A stretch of 64,000 bases of DNA from JAPOXR01 sp965116115. Its GTDB lineage: Bacteria > Pseudomonadota > Alphaproteobacteria > Rhodobacterales > Rhodobacteraceae. The notes beneath the pieces were generated by a model. It did no database searches. It was not told the origin of the DNA and saw only the letters and a list, made by a program, of their open reading frames with translations. The position numbers and the translations under genes are program-made. The stretch's first letter is position 1; the number at the start of each line of letters is the position of its first letter. Below, one piece after another: positions 19,179-28,220 of the stretch. The stretch is from positions 310,001 to 374,000 of the forward strand of contig OZ220486.1 in the NCBI GenBank assembly GCA_965116115.1, written 5' to 3'.

Positions 19179-19617
19179 ATGACGAAAATATGCGCAGGCC
19201 TGGATATAAGCAAGGACACGATCGATGCGCATGCCGCCGGCGTCGACCGCCGGTTCAAAAACGACCGTTCGGGTTTCCGGGCGATCGACGGGTTTCTGAG
19301 GAAGCACGCGGTGCGGCGGGTCGTCATCGAAGCGACCGGACGGCTGCACCGGGCGGTTCATCAGTCGCTGCACGACCGAGGTTACGAAGTCTGCATCGTC
19401 AACCCCCGCCAGGCGCGGCGCTTCGCTGAAGCGACCGGGCAGCTGGCAAAAACCGACAGGGCAGCTGCGAGGGTGCTCGCCGCTTTCGCGGCGGCTTTCG
19501 CCGATCTCCCGGCGACCGAGCCGAAATCCGCGTTCCTCATATGAATCAAACCAAGGATAATTCCATAAGGAGTTGTCCACAGGGGTTGCTCGGCGCGAGG
19601 CTGTGGAAAACTTTTAT

Positions 19618-19647
19618 TTCACCGCTCATCCGCAGCCGTGCTATCCT
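19618..19647 (+). promoter_or_regulatory. Possible promoter of the IS110 leader RNA
   Basis: TTCACC at 19618-19623 and TATCCT at 19642-19647 with an 18-base spacer and a TG just before the -10. It is placed to start transcription immediately before the first hairpin. The same sequence is kept in copy A. Confidence 0.4.
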
Positions 19648-19649
19648 GT

Positions 19650-19846
19650 CGCGGGTTCCCCTTGCCGGCGGCAGCCGGCAAGGGGAAGCGGGGGCGAATG
19701 TCCCCGCAAGGTCGGGTCGGGCCGATCGTTCCTTGGTTTATAGAACCGTGATCAAGCATGGCCGGCCCGGCTTTCCCGTTCCCTCGCGTCCTGAATGGAT
19801 GCCTGGATCAAGATCCGAATAACCATGAGAATAGGAGCATAGGGAA
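19650..19846 (+). ncRNA. Candidate bridge RNA of IS110 copy B
   Basis: The order of parts is: a 12-bp hairpin (19658-19685), a GC hairpin with variable loop (19688-19707), a target loop, a donor loop. The target loop has CGTTCCT (19727-19733), identical to the left of this copy's insertion site including the CT core. It also has GATCAAG (19750-19756), the exact complement of the right side (CTTGATC). A GGTT/AACC stem lies between them. The donor loop has ATGGATGC (from 19796), like the element's right end, then a GGATC/GATCC stem and CATGAG (19824-19829), which is complementary over five bases to CTCAT at the left end. This order and strand logic is that of IS621-type bridge RNAs. Confidence 0.85.
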
Positions 19847-20854
19847 ATGACGAAAATATGCGCAGGCTTGGATATAAGCAAGGAAATGATCGATGTGCAC
19901 GCCGCCGGCGTCGACCGCCGGTTCAAAAACGACCGTGCGGGCTTCCGGGCGATCGACGGGTTTCTGAGAAAACACGCGGTGCGGCGGGTCGCTGTCGAAG
20001 CGACCGGACGGCTGCACCGGGCGGTTCATCAGTCGCTGCACGACCGAGGTTACGAAGTCTGCGTCGTCAATCCCCGCCAGGCGCGGCGCTTCGCCGAAGC
20101 GACCGGTCAGCTGGCGAAAACCGACAAGACGGATGCGAGGATGCTCGCCGCTTTCGCGGCGGCCTTCGCCGATCTCCCGGCGACCGAGCCGAAATCCGCG
20201 TTCCTCAACGGTCTCAATGACCTCATGGTCGCCCGTGCGCAAGCGGTTGAGACAATTAAGACAATGCGTCAGTGCCGCGATGAGATCCGGAAGGCGTCAG
20301 CGAAGAAGCCCATGGATAAAATCATCAAAACCGCCGAGCGGCAGAAGGAAGCTCTCGAGGCTGAGATCGAGGAGCATATCAAGAGCGATCCCGACCAGGC
20401 CCGCGCTTACCGCATCCTGATGTCCGTTCCCGGTATCGGACCGGTCACGGCCGCCGCTCTGCTCGGCTGGCTCCCGGAACTCGGGCAGCTCGACAGCCGG
20501 CAGGCCGCGGCTCTCGCCGGAACCGCCCCGTTCGCCCGCGACAGCGGCGCGAAGAAAGGCGTCCGGCGCATCCGGGGCGGACGCTTCCGCCCGAGGCGGG
20601 CCCTCTATATGGCGGCTTTGACGGCTGTGCGGTTCAATAAAGATATGTCCGCATTTTATGGCCGGCTCACCGGGCGGGGGAAATGTCATAAGGTCGCCCT
20701 TACCGCCGTCATGCGCAAGCTGGCGGTCCTGGCGAACACGCTGCTGCGCGAGCGGCGCGTCTGGGAAAAACACGCCCCGTCCGCGTCCGCACGGCCGAGC
20801 TGCGCTCCGGACCAGCCGATTCGGCGGCCCGCGGCGGCTGCGCCGGCCTCCTGA
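19847..20854 (+). CDS. IS110 family transposase (recombinase), copy B
   Basis: A 335-residue enzyme with a RuvC-like DEDD domain at the N-terminus (LDISKEMIDVHAAG, VAVEATGRLHRAVHQ, AKTDKTDARMLAAFAAA), a coiled-coil linker (about 140-180), and the Transposase_20 domain (SVPGIGPVTAAALLGWLPEL, then LAGTAPFARDSG with the candidate catalytic Ser, and RRALYMAALTAVRFN). It would excise and insert the element through a double-stranded circle using the leader RNA as guide. ATG start directly after the leader; uninterrupted. The gene lies inside copy A at its codon 120 or so. Confidence 0.93.
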   Translation: MTKICAGLDISKEMIDVHAAGVDRRFKNDRAGFRAIDGFLRKHAVRRVAVEATGRLHRAVHQSLHDRGYEVCVVNPRQARRFAEATGQLAKTDKTDARMLAAFAAAFADLPATEPKSAFLNGLNDLMVARAQAVETIKTMRQCRDEIRKASAKKPMDKIIKTAERQKEALEAEIEEHIKSDPDQARAYRILMSVPGIGPVTAAALLGWLPELGQLDSRQAAALAGTAPFARDSGAKKGVRRIRGGRFRPRRALYMAALTAVRFNKDMSAFYGRLTGRGKCHKVALTAVMRKLAVLANTLLRERRVWEKHAPSASARPSCAPDQPIRRPAAAAPAS

Positions 20855-21483
20855 ACGGGCGGAGCTTCTGTGGAAAAAATGTGCAAAAGCTGTGGGAAAA
20901 AGGAAATAAGGGCTGAATTTTCTCCCGAAACGCCCTTGAACTGAAACATGGATGCTTGATCGCCTGAATGATCTCATGGTCGCCCGCGGGCAACTGGTTG
21001 AGACCATTAAGAAATTGCGTCAGTGCCGTGATGATCTGCAGGACGCGTCAGCGAAAAAGGCCATGGGGAAAGCCGTCAAAGCCAACGAGCGGCAGAAGGA
21101 AAATCTCGAAACCGGCATCGAGGAGCATATCAAGAGCGATCCTGACCAGGCCCGCGCTTACCGCATCCTGATGTCCGTTCCCGGCATCGGACCGGTCACG
21201 GCCGCCGCTCTGCTCGGCTGGCTCCCGGAACTCGGGCAGCTCGACAGCCGGCAGGCCGCGGCTCTCGCCGGGACCGCCCCGTTCGCCCGCGACAGCGGCG
21301 CGAAGAAAGGAGCCCGGCGCATCCGCGGCGGACGCTTCCGCCCGAGGCGCGCCCTCTACATGGCGGCTTTGACGGCTGTGCGGTTCAATAAAGATATGTC
21401 CGCATTTTATGACCGGCTCACCGGGCGGGGGAAATGTCATAAGGTCGCCCTTGTCGCCGTCATGCGCAAGCTGGCGGTCCTAG

Positions 21484-23670
21484 CCTCGATTCCCAACGGC
21501 CATAATTGATGTGAATCGGGCGGCGGCCGTGGACCGCCGGCTGGATCCGTTATCGTTCGGCAGGCGGCGTTTGCCGTGCTTCCCGCTTGGATCCGATGGA
21601 TGTCGGTCTTGCCGGCGCCGGCACGTAATCATCTTATTTAAGGTTTTCAGCACTGATTATCACTCTGTCATTATGGGATGCGGCACGGCATCAGGATCAG
21701 AAAAGGGGCGGCTTCCGGGTTCAGCGCCTGCCTTCGGAATTCTTTCCAGGCTTTACTTCATATGTCCCGGCTCGACGCGCGGCGCGGTTCTGCGCAATTC
21801 CGGCTTGCGGCGGCAGCCATTATATAATATAGTGGCAATAGTATCTGAACTACATGCATTGCTATGATTGACTTGGCCGAACTCTTCCGCAAGCCGCGGT
21901 CCCGGACCCATCTCCAGTACGAGGCCCTCCGGGCTCACTTTCTCGACGGCGCAGAGGCCGCGGAGGCCGCGAGGCGCTTCGGATACAGCCTCGGGTCCTT
22001 CCGCAACCTGTGCACGAAGCTGCGCGGGAACCCGGATCTGTCTTCCTTTTTCGCCGAGCGCAGGCCGGGTCCGAAGCCGAATCCCGGCGAGCCTCTCAGG
22101 CTGCGGCGGGACCGGCGCATCCTGGAGCTTCGCAGGACCGCCGGCCTCTCGGTCGGCGAGATCAGCCGGAAGCTCGGGGAGGAAGGGATGCCCGCGGGAA
22201 CGACGACCGTGCAGCGGACGCTCCGCAGGAACGGCGTCGGCAAGCTGCCGCGCCGGTCGCCCGGCGAGCGCGAAGCCGCCCTCCGGCCGATCTCCGCCCC
22301 GGTCGCCGACGCCCGGGAGCTCGACCTCTCGCCGCGACGCATGCGCACCGGGTTCGGCGGGCTGTTCCTTTTCGTCCCCGACCTTGTCCGGCTCGATCTC
22401 GACCGGATCGCCGCCGACAGCGGCATGCCGGGCAGCGGGATGATCCCCGCCGGCCATGCTTTCCGGGCCCTACTGGCGCTGAAGCTCTGGGGAGTCGGAC
22501 GGCCGCCGCACGTCATGGCCGACATCCTCGATCCCGGCATGGCCCTGTTCGCCGGGCTGAACGTGATGCCTGAGCGGTCAAGCCTGACCGAGTATTCCGG
22601 GCGTGTCGACCCGAAGCTGTGCGCCGGCCTCATGGACCGCTGGCACCGGGCGCTGAACGACCTGGAGACGGATCTCGGCGGGGACGGCTCCTTCGACCTC
22701 GACTTCCACACCATCCCCTGGCACGGGAAGGATCCGGAGGCGCCCGTCGAACGGCACTACGTCTCCAAGCGGAGCCGCAGGCAGAAGGGCGTCCTCGCCT
22801 TCCTCGCCCGCGACGCCGACGCCCGCCTGCTCGTCTACGCGAACGCCCGGGTCCGCAAGGCGGACCAGAACGACGAGATCCTCCGGTTCATCGGGTTCTG
22901 GGAGGAGCGCAACGGCGGCCTGCCCGGGGAACTGGTGTTCGATTCCCGGCTGACGACACATGCGAATCTCCAGTGGATCAACGAGAGAGGCATTAACTTC
23001 CTGACCCTTCGCAGGCGGACTGGATCGCTTCTCGACGCTGTCGCTGACGCCCCGGAAAGCGACTGGAAGCAAGTGCGCCTGACCAATGTCGGACGCATCT
23101 ACCGCACGCCCGGGGTTCTCGACCGGCGCGTCCGGATCTCCGGCTATCCGGGCGACATCCGCCAGCTCGCCGTGCGCGGCCTGGGCCACGAACGGCCGAC
23201 CCTGCTGCTCACCAATCAGATGAAGACCTCCGCGAGCCAGCTCGTCGACCGTTACGCCCGGCGGATGGTGATCGAAAACGCCATCGCCGACGCGATCGAC
23301 TTCTTCCATATGGACGCGCTGTCCGCCGCGGTCCCGATGAAGATCGATCTCGATCTCCAGCTCACCCTCATGGCCAGCGGCCTGTACCGGCTGCTGGCCG
23401 TCCGCGTCGGAAACGGCAAGAGGAACGCGAAGTCGCGCGCGCTGTTCCGCAACTTCGTCAAGGCGCCGGCGGACATCACGATCGGAAGGGACAGCATCGA
23501 CGTCCGGATCGGGCGGCGGGCGAACAACCCGTTCCTCCTCAACGCCTCATACGACGAAACCGACATCGCCGTCCCGTGGCTCGGAAACCGCAGGCTGCGG
23601 ATCAGCTTCCTGTGAACGGGGCGCGCGCGATCCCGGGATTCACATCAATTATGGCCGTTGGGAATCGAGG
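21484..23670 (+). mobile_element. DDE-transposase insertion sequence of unassigned family (2187 bp)
   Basis: The ends are perfect inverted repeats of over 30 bp beginning CCTCGATTCCCAACGGCCAT. The element is flanked by the 4-bp duplication CTAG at 21480-21483 and 23671-23674. It is inserted in the transposase gene of IS110 copy A. One complete transposase gene is present. Confidence 0.93.
21864..23615 (+). CDS. DDE transposase with N-terminal helix-turn-helix
   Basis: 583 residues. The N-terminal 150 residues contain two helix-turn-helix-like segments (EAARRFGYSLGSFRNLC and VGEISRKLGEEGMPAGTTTVQ). The catalytic part has GSFDLDFHTIPW (first Asp), GELVFDSRLTTHANL (second Asp) and RRMVIENAIADAIDFFH (Glu), the spacing of IS4-superfamily DDE enzymes. 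The 4-bp target duplication and long inverted repeats recall IS1380- or IS1634-like elements, but I cannot assign the family. The gene starts 380 bp inside the element, a long leader for an IS. The frame is intact. Confidence 0.85.
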   Translation: MIDLAELFRKPRSRTHLQYEALRAHFLDGAEAAEAARRFGYSLGSFRNLCTKLRGNPDLSSFFAERRPGPKPNPGEPLRLRRDRRILELRRTAGLSVGEISRKLGEEGMPAGTTTVQRTLRRNGVGKLPRRSPGEREAALRPISAPVADARELDLSPRRMRTGFGGLFLFVPDLVRLDLDRIAADSGMPGSGMIPAGHAFRALLALKLWGVGRPPHVMADILDPGMALFAGLNVMPERSSLTEYSGRVDPKLCAGLMDRWHRALNDLETDLGGDGSFDLDFHTIPWHGKDPEAPVERHYVSKRSRRQKGVLAFLARDADARLLVYANARVRKADQNDEILRFIGFWEERNGGLPGELVFDSRLTTHANLQWINERGINFLTLRRRTGSLLDAVADAPESDWKQVRLTNVGRIYRTPGVLDRRVRISGYPGDIRQLAVRGLGHERPTLLLTNQMKTSASQLVDRYARRMVIENAIADAIDFFHMDALSAAVPMKIDLDLQLTLMASGLYRLLAVRVGNGKRNAKSRALFRNFVKAPADITIGRDSIDVRIGRRANNPFLLNASYDETDIAVPWLGNRRLRISFL

Positions 23671-23898
23671 CTAGCGAACAAGCTGCTGCGCGAACGGCGC
23701 GGCTGGGAAAAACACGCCCCGTCCGCGTCCGCACGGCCGGGCTGCGCTCCGGAGCGGCCGATTCGGCGGCCCGCAACTGCTGCCGCGGCCTCCTGAACCG
23801 AAGGAGCTTCTGTGGAGAAAATGTGCGAAAGCTGTGGGAAAAAGGAAACAAGGGCTGAATTTTCCCCCGGAACGCCCTTGAAACCGAACATGGATGCT

Positions 23899-24124
23899 GC
23901 GGTTTTGCCGCCGCCTCGTCGCGAAAACTGCTGAGACTTTTTCGGCTTCAGCGGCGGCCGGCGCCGGCGCGTTAAAACTGTGTTTGATTGACAGCTGTCC
24001 AGCGCACGCCAGGCGGCAGATCGACCAGGTCAGCCGCCGCCTGCTCCAGGGGGAGGTGATACCGCAGAATGAGAAGGTGTTCTCGATTTTCGAGCCGCAC
24101 ACGCGGTGGATTGCCAAGGGCAAG
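23899..24124 (+). pseudogene. ISNCY-type transposase, middle part
   Basis: Continues the split gene in the frame set by VREYL upstream: RFCRRLVAKTAETF, AHARRQIDQVSRRLLQGEVI, EKVFSIFEPHTRWIAKGK. It ends at the 8-bp target duplication AGGGCAAG of IS256 copy 2. Confidence 0.85.
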
Positions 24125-25558
24125 GGGGATGTCCCGCTTGGTGTTGAAACCCGCATGAGCGATGCTGCCTGTCGACTACCTAAGCGGCTTCCTTGAGCCG
24201 GTCAAGCCGATTCTTTCGACGATGTTCGGAGAGCCTGTTTGAGAACGGGCAGCTGCCTGTACGCCTTGATGCGGCGGAAACCCTTCTCGGCCTCCATCAT
24301 GCCGGCGGCGGTCCATCGCAGAGCCATCCCGGCGTTCCTCCAGCGTTTCACGTTGCGGCAGACCTGCCGGACCGTGCTGTTCATCGATTCGATGATGTTC
24401 GTGCTCGCCAGCGACCGCCGCAGCTCTAACGGCAGGCCGAGCCGGGAGACGGTCAGGACTTCGTCCAAGCCCTCAAGTATCGACCGGGAGACGTCCGGAG
24501 CCTCCTGTTCGAACCGCTGAGCCAGGCTGCGCATCAGCCGCTCGGCCTTGTCGGCGTCATCAAGTTCCCACGCCTGTCTGAGCGTCCGCCGCACGGCGGC
24601 GTGATGCTTCGCGGCGAGACGGTCGGTGATGTTGCGGCCCTTGTGAACCTGACAGCGCTGGATAGGGATATCCGCGCCGAAAGTGCGCCGGACCGCCTTG
24701 CTGAGCGCCTTGGCTCCGTCGACGATGAACAGATAACAGCCCTCCGGATCAAGCCCGCGCCCGATCAGATCATCAAGCAGAGCCTGCACGGTCGCAGCAT
24801 TCTCCGTCGCGCCTTCAATGACGCCCAGCGGGCGCTTACGCCCGGACGCGTCAATGCCGACCGCCCCGATCATCAGCAGACGGTCGCTCATATGCAGCCC
24901 GTCGATCTGAACCGCGACGAGATCAAGCTCCGACAGATCGGAAGTCATCCATTCATCAAACTTCGCCTGCGTCAGAGCCTTGAACCGGCGGGACACGGCT
25001 GATTTCGACAGCCCGCAGCCTGCCCCGCAGGGAACCCCGGCCTCCGGAATCCTCACCGCCCGGCGGAACTTGCGGGTCGCTACATTCGCCGTCATCAGAT
25101 TCACCGACTGTTGATCAAGATAGCCGTCCGCGGAGATCTCTTACTGGCTCGGCAGGGACATCTCCTTGCCCGCAGCCTTGCAGCGGATCCGGGGACGGTC
25201 GATGCCGACCTTGCCGCCGTGGAACCCGACTTGGGAACGCGTATGGCACTGGCGGTGCCCCGGCTTGTCGGGAGAATGACTGTAACGCTTCCCGGCAAGC
25301 CGTTCGGCGTCCTCGTCCATCATCTGCCGCAGATACGCGATGCCCGTCGTCAGACAGAATTTCTCGAAACTCTCGGTCACGTCTTCGTACGCCTCTTCGA
25401 CGAGCGCGTTGATGTTCGAAGCGCTGGCGGAGGCGTCGGGGAATGTGCTGATGGTCTTCATGGCATTGCTTCCTTTTTCTTCAGAAAATCCCCGAGCTGA
25501 TGCTCGGGGGAGGGGCAACACCGCCCATATCAAATTCAACACCAATCGGGACATCCCC
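24125..25558 (-). mobile_element. IS256-family element, copy 2 (inactivated)
   Basis: 1434 bp, terminal repeats GGGGATGTCCCGCTTGGTG and the like at the other end, flanked by AGGGCAAG at 24117-24124 and 25559-25566. It lies reversed inside the ISNCY-type gene. Confidence 0.92.
24202..25461 (-). pseudogene. IS256 transposase, copy 2, two disabling mutations
   Basis: The gene starts at the ATG at 25461 (MKTISTFPDASASASNINAL). It hits a TAA after LPSQ (25141) where copy 1 reads LPSWEEIS. It is open again from 25104 to 24202. Near the 3' end a 2-bp deletion changes the tail from LKQALIEHSRKDRL to LKQALRTSSKESA. Apart from these it is nearly identical to copy 1. Confidence 0.92.
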
Positions 25559-25566
25559 AGGGCAAG

Positions 25567-26067
25567 GCCGGCTCGCCCGTGGAGCCAGTAGTTCCGGTGG
25601 TTGTCGTCGAGGATCAGGGCTGGTTTATAATCCATCATGAGATCATGCAGGAAGACTCCGATGTTCACCATGCCGTTCCGGTCGTCGCGGCGGCGCAGGA
25701 GCGGTTTCCGGAACTCCGGGCCTGCAGTTTCGACCGCGGCTTTCACAGCCCGGAGAACCGCCGCGGTCTGGATGCGATGCTTGATCTGAACGCGCTGCCG
25801 AAGAAGGGGTATCTTTCGAAGGCGGAGCGGGAGCGGCAGTCGGAACCCGGCTTCGCCGAGGCCCGCCGTCAGCATCCGGCGGTTGAATCGGCGATCAGCT
25901 GTCTGGAGCGCCGCGGTCTCGACCGGATCCGGAGCCATGGCCGCGACGGCTTCGCCCGCACCGCGGCCCTCGCGGCGCTGGCCGCAAACTGCTGCCGGCT
26001 CGGAAGGCTTCTGCTGAAAAGACGGCAGATGCGGAGCAGGAAGCGATTGCGACGACGCGCCGCCTGA
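25567..26067 (+). pseudogene. ISNCY-type transposase, C-terminal part
   Basis: Reads VPVVVVEDQGWFIIHHEIMQ, VVAAAQERFPELRACSFDRG, FHSPENRRGLDAM, LPKKGYLSKAERER, HPAVESAISCLERRGLDRI and a basic tail, the C-terminal catalytic half of ISNCY-type transposases including the Asp in SFDRGFHS and the Glu in AVES. It is directly followed by a run of 11 C. Confidence 0.85.
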
Positions 26068-26596
26068 CCCCCCCCCCTTCATCGAAACAGCGGCTTTCTC
26101 CCGGGTCTCTCAACCCGGGAGCGGTCAGCCGTGCTCCGGCGGCTGGTCAATTCAGTGTTGACGCCTGTCAATTCAGTGTCAGCAACTGATTTCCGCCGTC
26201 CGGCGTGCTTCAGAGCCCGGATCCGCCGCCGAATGGCGGCCCGGACGCGCCGAGCCGCCGCCGGACGCCGCCGGAAACAGGGGTTTTCTGACAGACACGA
26301 GGTAACGGAACTGGACGACAAGCACATTCCTTGATGTGGGTGAAAACCTTGGGCTGAGGCTGCCGGCCGGGAGCGGTCAAGACGCGCAGGGCTGTTTTCG
26401 AGATCCCTGCGGGGCCGGCATCTCTGACGCTCCTCCGCCGGAAGAGGCAGGTTCTCGGCAAGTGTTGCCGATAACCGGTCCATTGGCTGGTCACGCTCAG
26501 GTACGGGCCGCTGCCGTTACGGCCGTCTCGCTTGGAACGCCGCGAAGAATTCCTTGGCGCGAACCGTTCGACAGCATTGACAACTTTGCGGTAAAG
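26068..26596. other. Region between the IS nest and the AlbA-domain gene
   Basis: C11 at 26068-26078, then a direct repeat, TCAATTCAGTGT, about 22 bp apart near 26137-26180, which may be an element end. No convincing gene; the open frames on both strands are Arg-rich shadows. Confidence 0.4.
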
Positions 26597-27826
26597 TCAA
26601 AGCGGCCGGCTGTTGTCCGGGGCTTGGGCGTGCAGCCGAACGATGAACCGCTCATCCAATTCGACCAGATCAGGGTCCGTGCCGTTGTGTTCCCTCATAC
26701 CTTTGACGATTTTCCGGGGAATCCCCATCCCCATATTTCCAAGATAACCATGATCGCGCATCACTTCTTTCAGCAATTCGTTCCGTGTGGCCCGCACCCC
26801 GGACCGCAGGCGGTCCGGGTTCAGGCCGTTCGGCAGCCGTCCCGGCGAGATAATTTCCAGCCGGCCGCTGTAGACCGCCAGGACGATATCCGTGCCCGTG
26901 AGCAGATAATCGCGGTGAATGAGGGCGTTGACTATACCTTCGCGAAGCGCATCGGGAGGATAAACCGGATGTCCTGTCCTTCTTCCGCCTGCCCCGGCGA
27001 CAACCACGCGCGTATTGCGCCGTACGAATTCCAATGCCTGTTCGACGAGGCCGTTTTCAACGATATCGCCGCTTTCGCTCACCAGGGGCGTCATGGGGCC
27101 GCGAAGCGCCGTGCGCTCCTGTACTTCATGGTGCTGCTCTGTTCCGGGAAATGCGACGGCATCTATACCCGAATGAGGCAAAAACCGGTTCGGTGTCCTG
27201 CCGAACAGCAACATGCCGCCGACGTTTACACCTTCTTCAGTCATAATCCCGGCGTTAACAAGCAATGACTGCCAAGCGTCCTCATCTTCATCGGCAGGCG
27301 CGTCTTGCCGGCGGATACAGCGGAAATAATTTCGCAGCCTCCTCCGGTCCAGGTTCTTCAGCGCCGTGCCTGATACAGGCCGCCGTTCGGTCCGTACGGA
27401 ACCCATCTTCCTGAACAGGTGCGCGAGTTCTTCCCCACTTGCTTCCCGGCTTTTTGAGCCGACACGCATCAAGTACCTGTTACTGTTGTTATGCCACAGC
27501 GCATGCACACCGTATCCGCGGGTCACGCGGATGATCGCAATATCTTTGTCATCTCTGATGCCGCGGACCAACTCGAAGAACGGAACGACTGCCGGTCTGA
27601 TCTTGTCCCAGCATACATTCATCACCCATTCTTTGATGTCATCCCGCGTTAAGCCCGTAATTTTTCCGTCGTCTTCCACGCCGAGCAGCACCCTGCCGCC
27701 TTCCAAGTTCAAAAAAGCGGCCAGCTCCTTCGCGAGATCTTGGGCGCGCAGATCATCCCGTTGGAATTCCACGCCGGAATTTTCGCCGTTCCTTATCATT
27801 TCCAGCAATTCGGTGCGCGTAGTCAT
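26597..27826 (-). CDS. AlbA_2 (Schlafen-like) domain transcriptional-regulator-type protein
   Basis: About 409 residues from the ATG at 27826; an upstream extension to 27979 is open but not family-like. The N-terminal AlbA_2 domain shows GENSGVEFQRDDLRAQDLAKEL and FLNLEGGRVLLGVEDDG. The C-terminal half has the HATPase-like, winged-helix pattern of the family: PPDALREGIVNALIHRDY, LEIISPGRLPNGLN and NMGMGIPRKIVKGMREH. Such proteins are usually annotated as putative DNA-binding or ATP-binding regulators; some sit in defence islands. No neighbour suggests a specific target here. Complete. Confidence 0.85.
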   Translation of the reverse strand: MTTRTELLEMIRNGENSGVEFQRDDLRAQDLAKELAAFLNLEGGRVLLGVEDDGKITGLTRDDIKEWVMNVCWDKIRPAVVPFFELVRGIRDDKDIAIIRVTRGYGVHALWHNNSNRYLMRVGSKSREASGEELAHLFRKMGSVRTERRPVSGTALKNLDRRRLRNYFRCIRRQDAPADEDEDAWQSLLVNAGIMTEEGVNVGGMLLFGRTPNRFLPHSGIDAVAFPGTEQHHEVQERTALRGPMTPLVSESGDIVENGLVEQALEFVRRNTRVVVAGAGGRRTGHPVYPPDALREGIVNALIHRDYLLTGTDIVLAVYSGRLEIISPGRLPNGLNPDRLRSGVRATRNELLKEVMRDHGYLGNMGMGIPRKIVKGMREHNGTDPDLVELDERFIVRLHAQAPDNSRPL

Positions 27827-28220
27827 TTCATGGAAGCCGTGTTTGGAGCGGCCCATTTCGAACGTGGCTTCGCCGCTTTCAAGGATTTCTCCGGCCAGTT
27901 CGCGCACGGGTCTGGAGTTGATGGATCCGATAAGTTCCGGCGGGCCCCGCGCTTGGCCCTGCCCTCCGTGATGAGGCAACCGAGATCGTCATTATGCTGA
28001 TCGAAGACAAGCGGGCTTTTGATTCAAACAGAGGGGGTGAGAAGCACGGCGGTTTCTTTCTGGCCGGACGAGAGCCCTTGCAGAGTCTGCCTTCTGGACA
28101 ACCGGAGGATTTCTCATCGATTTCGTGGTTTGGTTCGGCCGGAGTCACAACCTCAAGGACAAAAGGAGCGGCATTTGTCTGGAATACCCGGCCGGATTGA
28201 CAGTCGGCCGGCATATGGCG

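Larger units (their letters stand above)
19538..20954 (+). mobile_element. IS110-family element, copy B (complete)
   Basis: A complete copy between CT at 19536-19537 and CT at 20955-20956. The ends are CATATGAATC (left) and ATGGATG (right). The restored target inside copy A reads CGCGTTC-CT-TGATCGCC. The leader (about 300 bp) and one full-length transposase gene are present. Confidence 0.9.
19179..23796 (+). pseudogene. IS110 transposase copy A, in three pieces
   Basis: The pieces are 19179-19537, 20957-21479 and 23675-23796. The first holds the RuvC-like DEDD domain (CAGLDISKDTIDAHAAG, VVIEATGRLH, AKTDRAAARVLAAF; the usual AKTDKTDA is altered). The second holds the helical linker and Transposase_20 domain (RILMSVPGIGPVTAAALLGW, RALYMAALTAVRFNKDMSAF). 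The third is the C-terminal tail. The joins are in frame after removal of the inserts, so the main damage is the two insertions. Two changes in the AKTD motif (DRAAAR instead of DKTDAR) may already have reduced activity. Confidence 0.85.
18871..23896 (+). mobile_element. IS110-family element, copy A (itself interrupted twice)
   Basis: The left end CATATGAATC follows a CT at 18869-18870; the right end ATGGATG precedes a CT at 23897-23898. No inverted repeats and no duplication beyond the CT core are present, as is normal for IS110. Its transposase gene is split by IS110 copy B at 19538-20954 and by a DDE element at 21484-23670. Removing both restores an open frame. Confidence 0.88.
18196..26067 (+). 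mobile_element. ISNCY-type element carrying four other insertions
   Basis: One transposase gene is spread over 18196-18868, 23899-24124 and 25567-26067. Between these parts lie IS110 copy A (with IS110 copy B and a DDE element inside it) and a reverse-oriented IS256 copy. Removing them in order of nesting, with their target duplications or CT core, rejoins the parts. The outer ends of the ISNCY element were not found, so the limits given are only those of the gene. Confidence 0.85.

Noticed and set aside
20709..20993. Minus-strand frames over the IS110 right end
   Set aside because: The region is the transposase C-terminus and the element's right end on the plus strand.
26068..26078. Run of 11 C as another phase-variation tract
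   Set aside because: It lies directly after the stop codon of a dead transposase, and no gene with a signal peptide or ribosome site starts across it.
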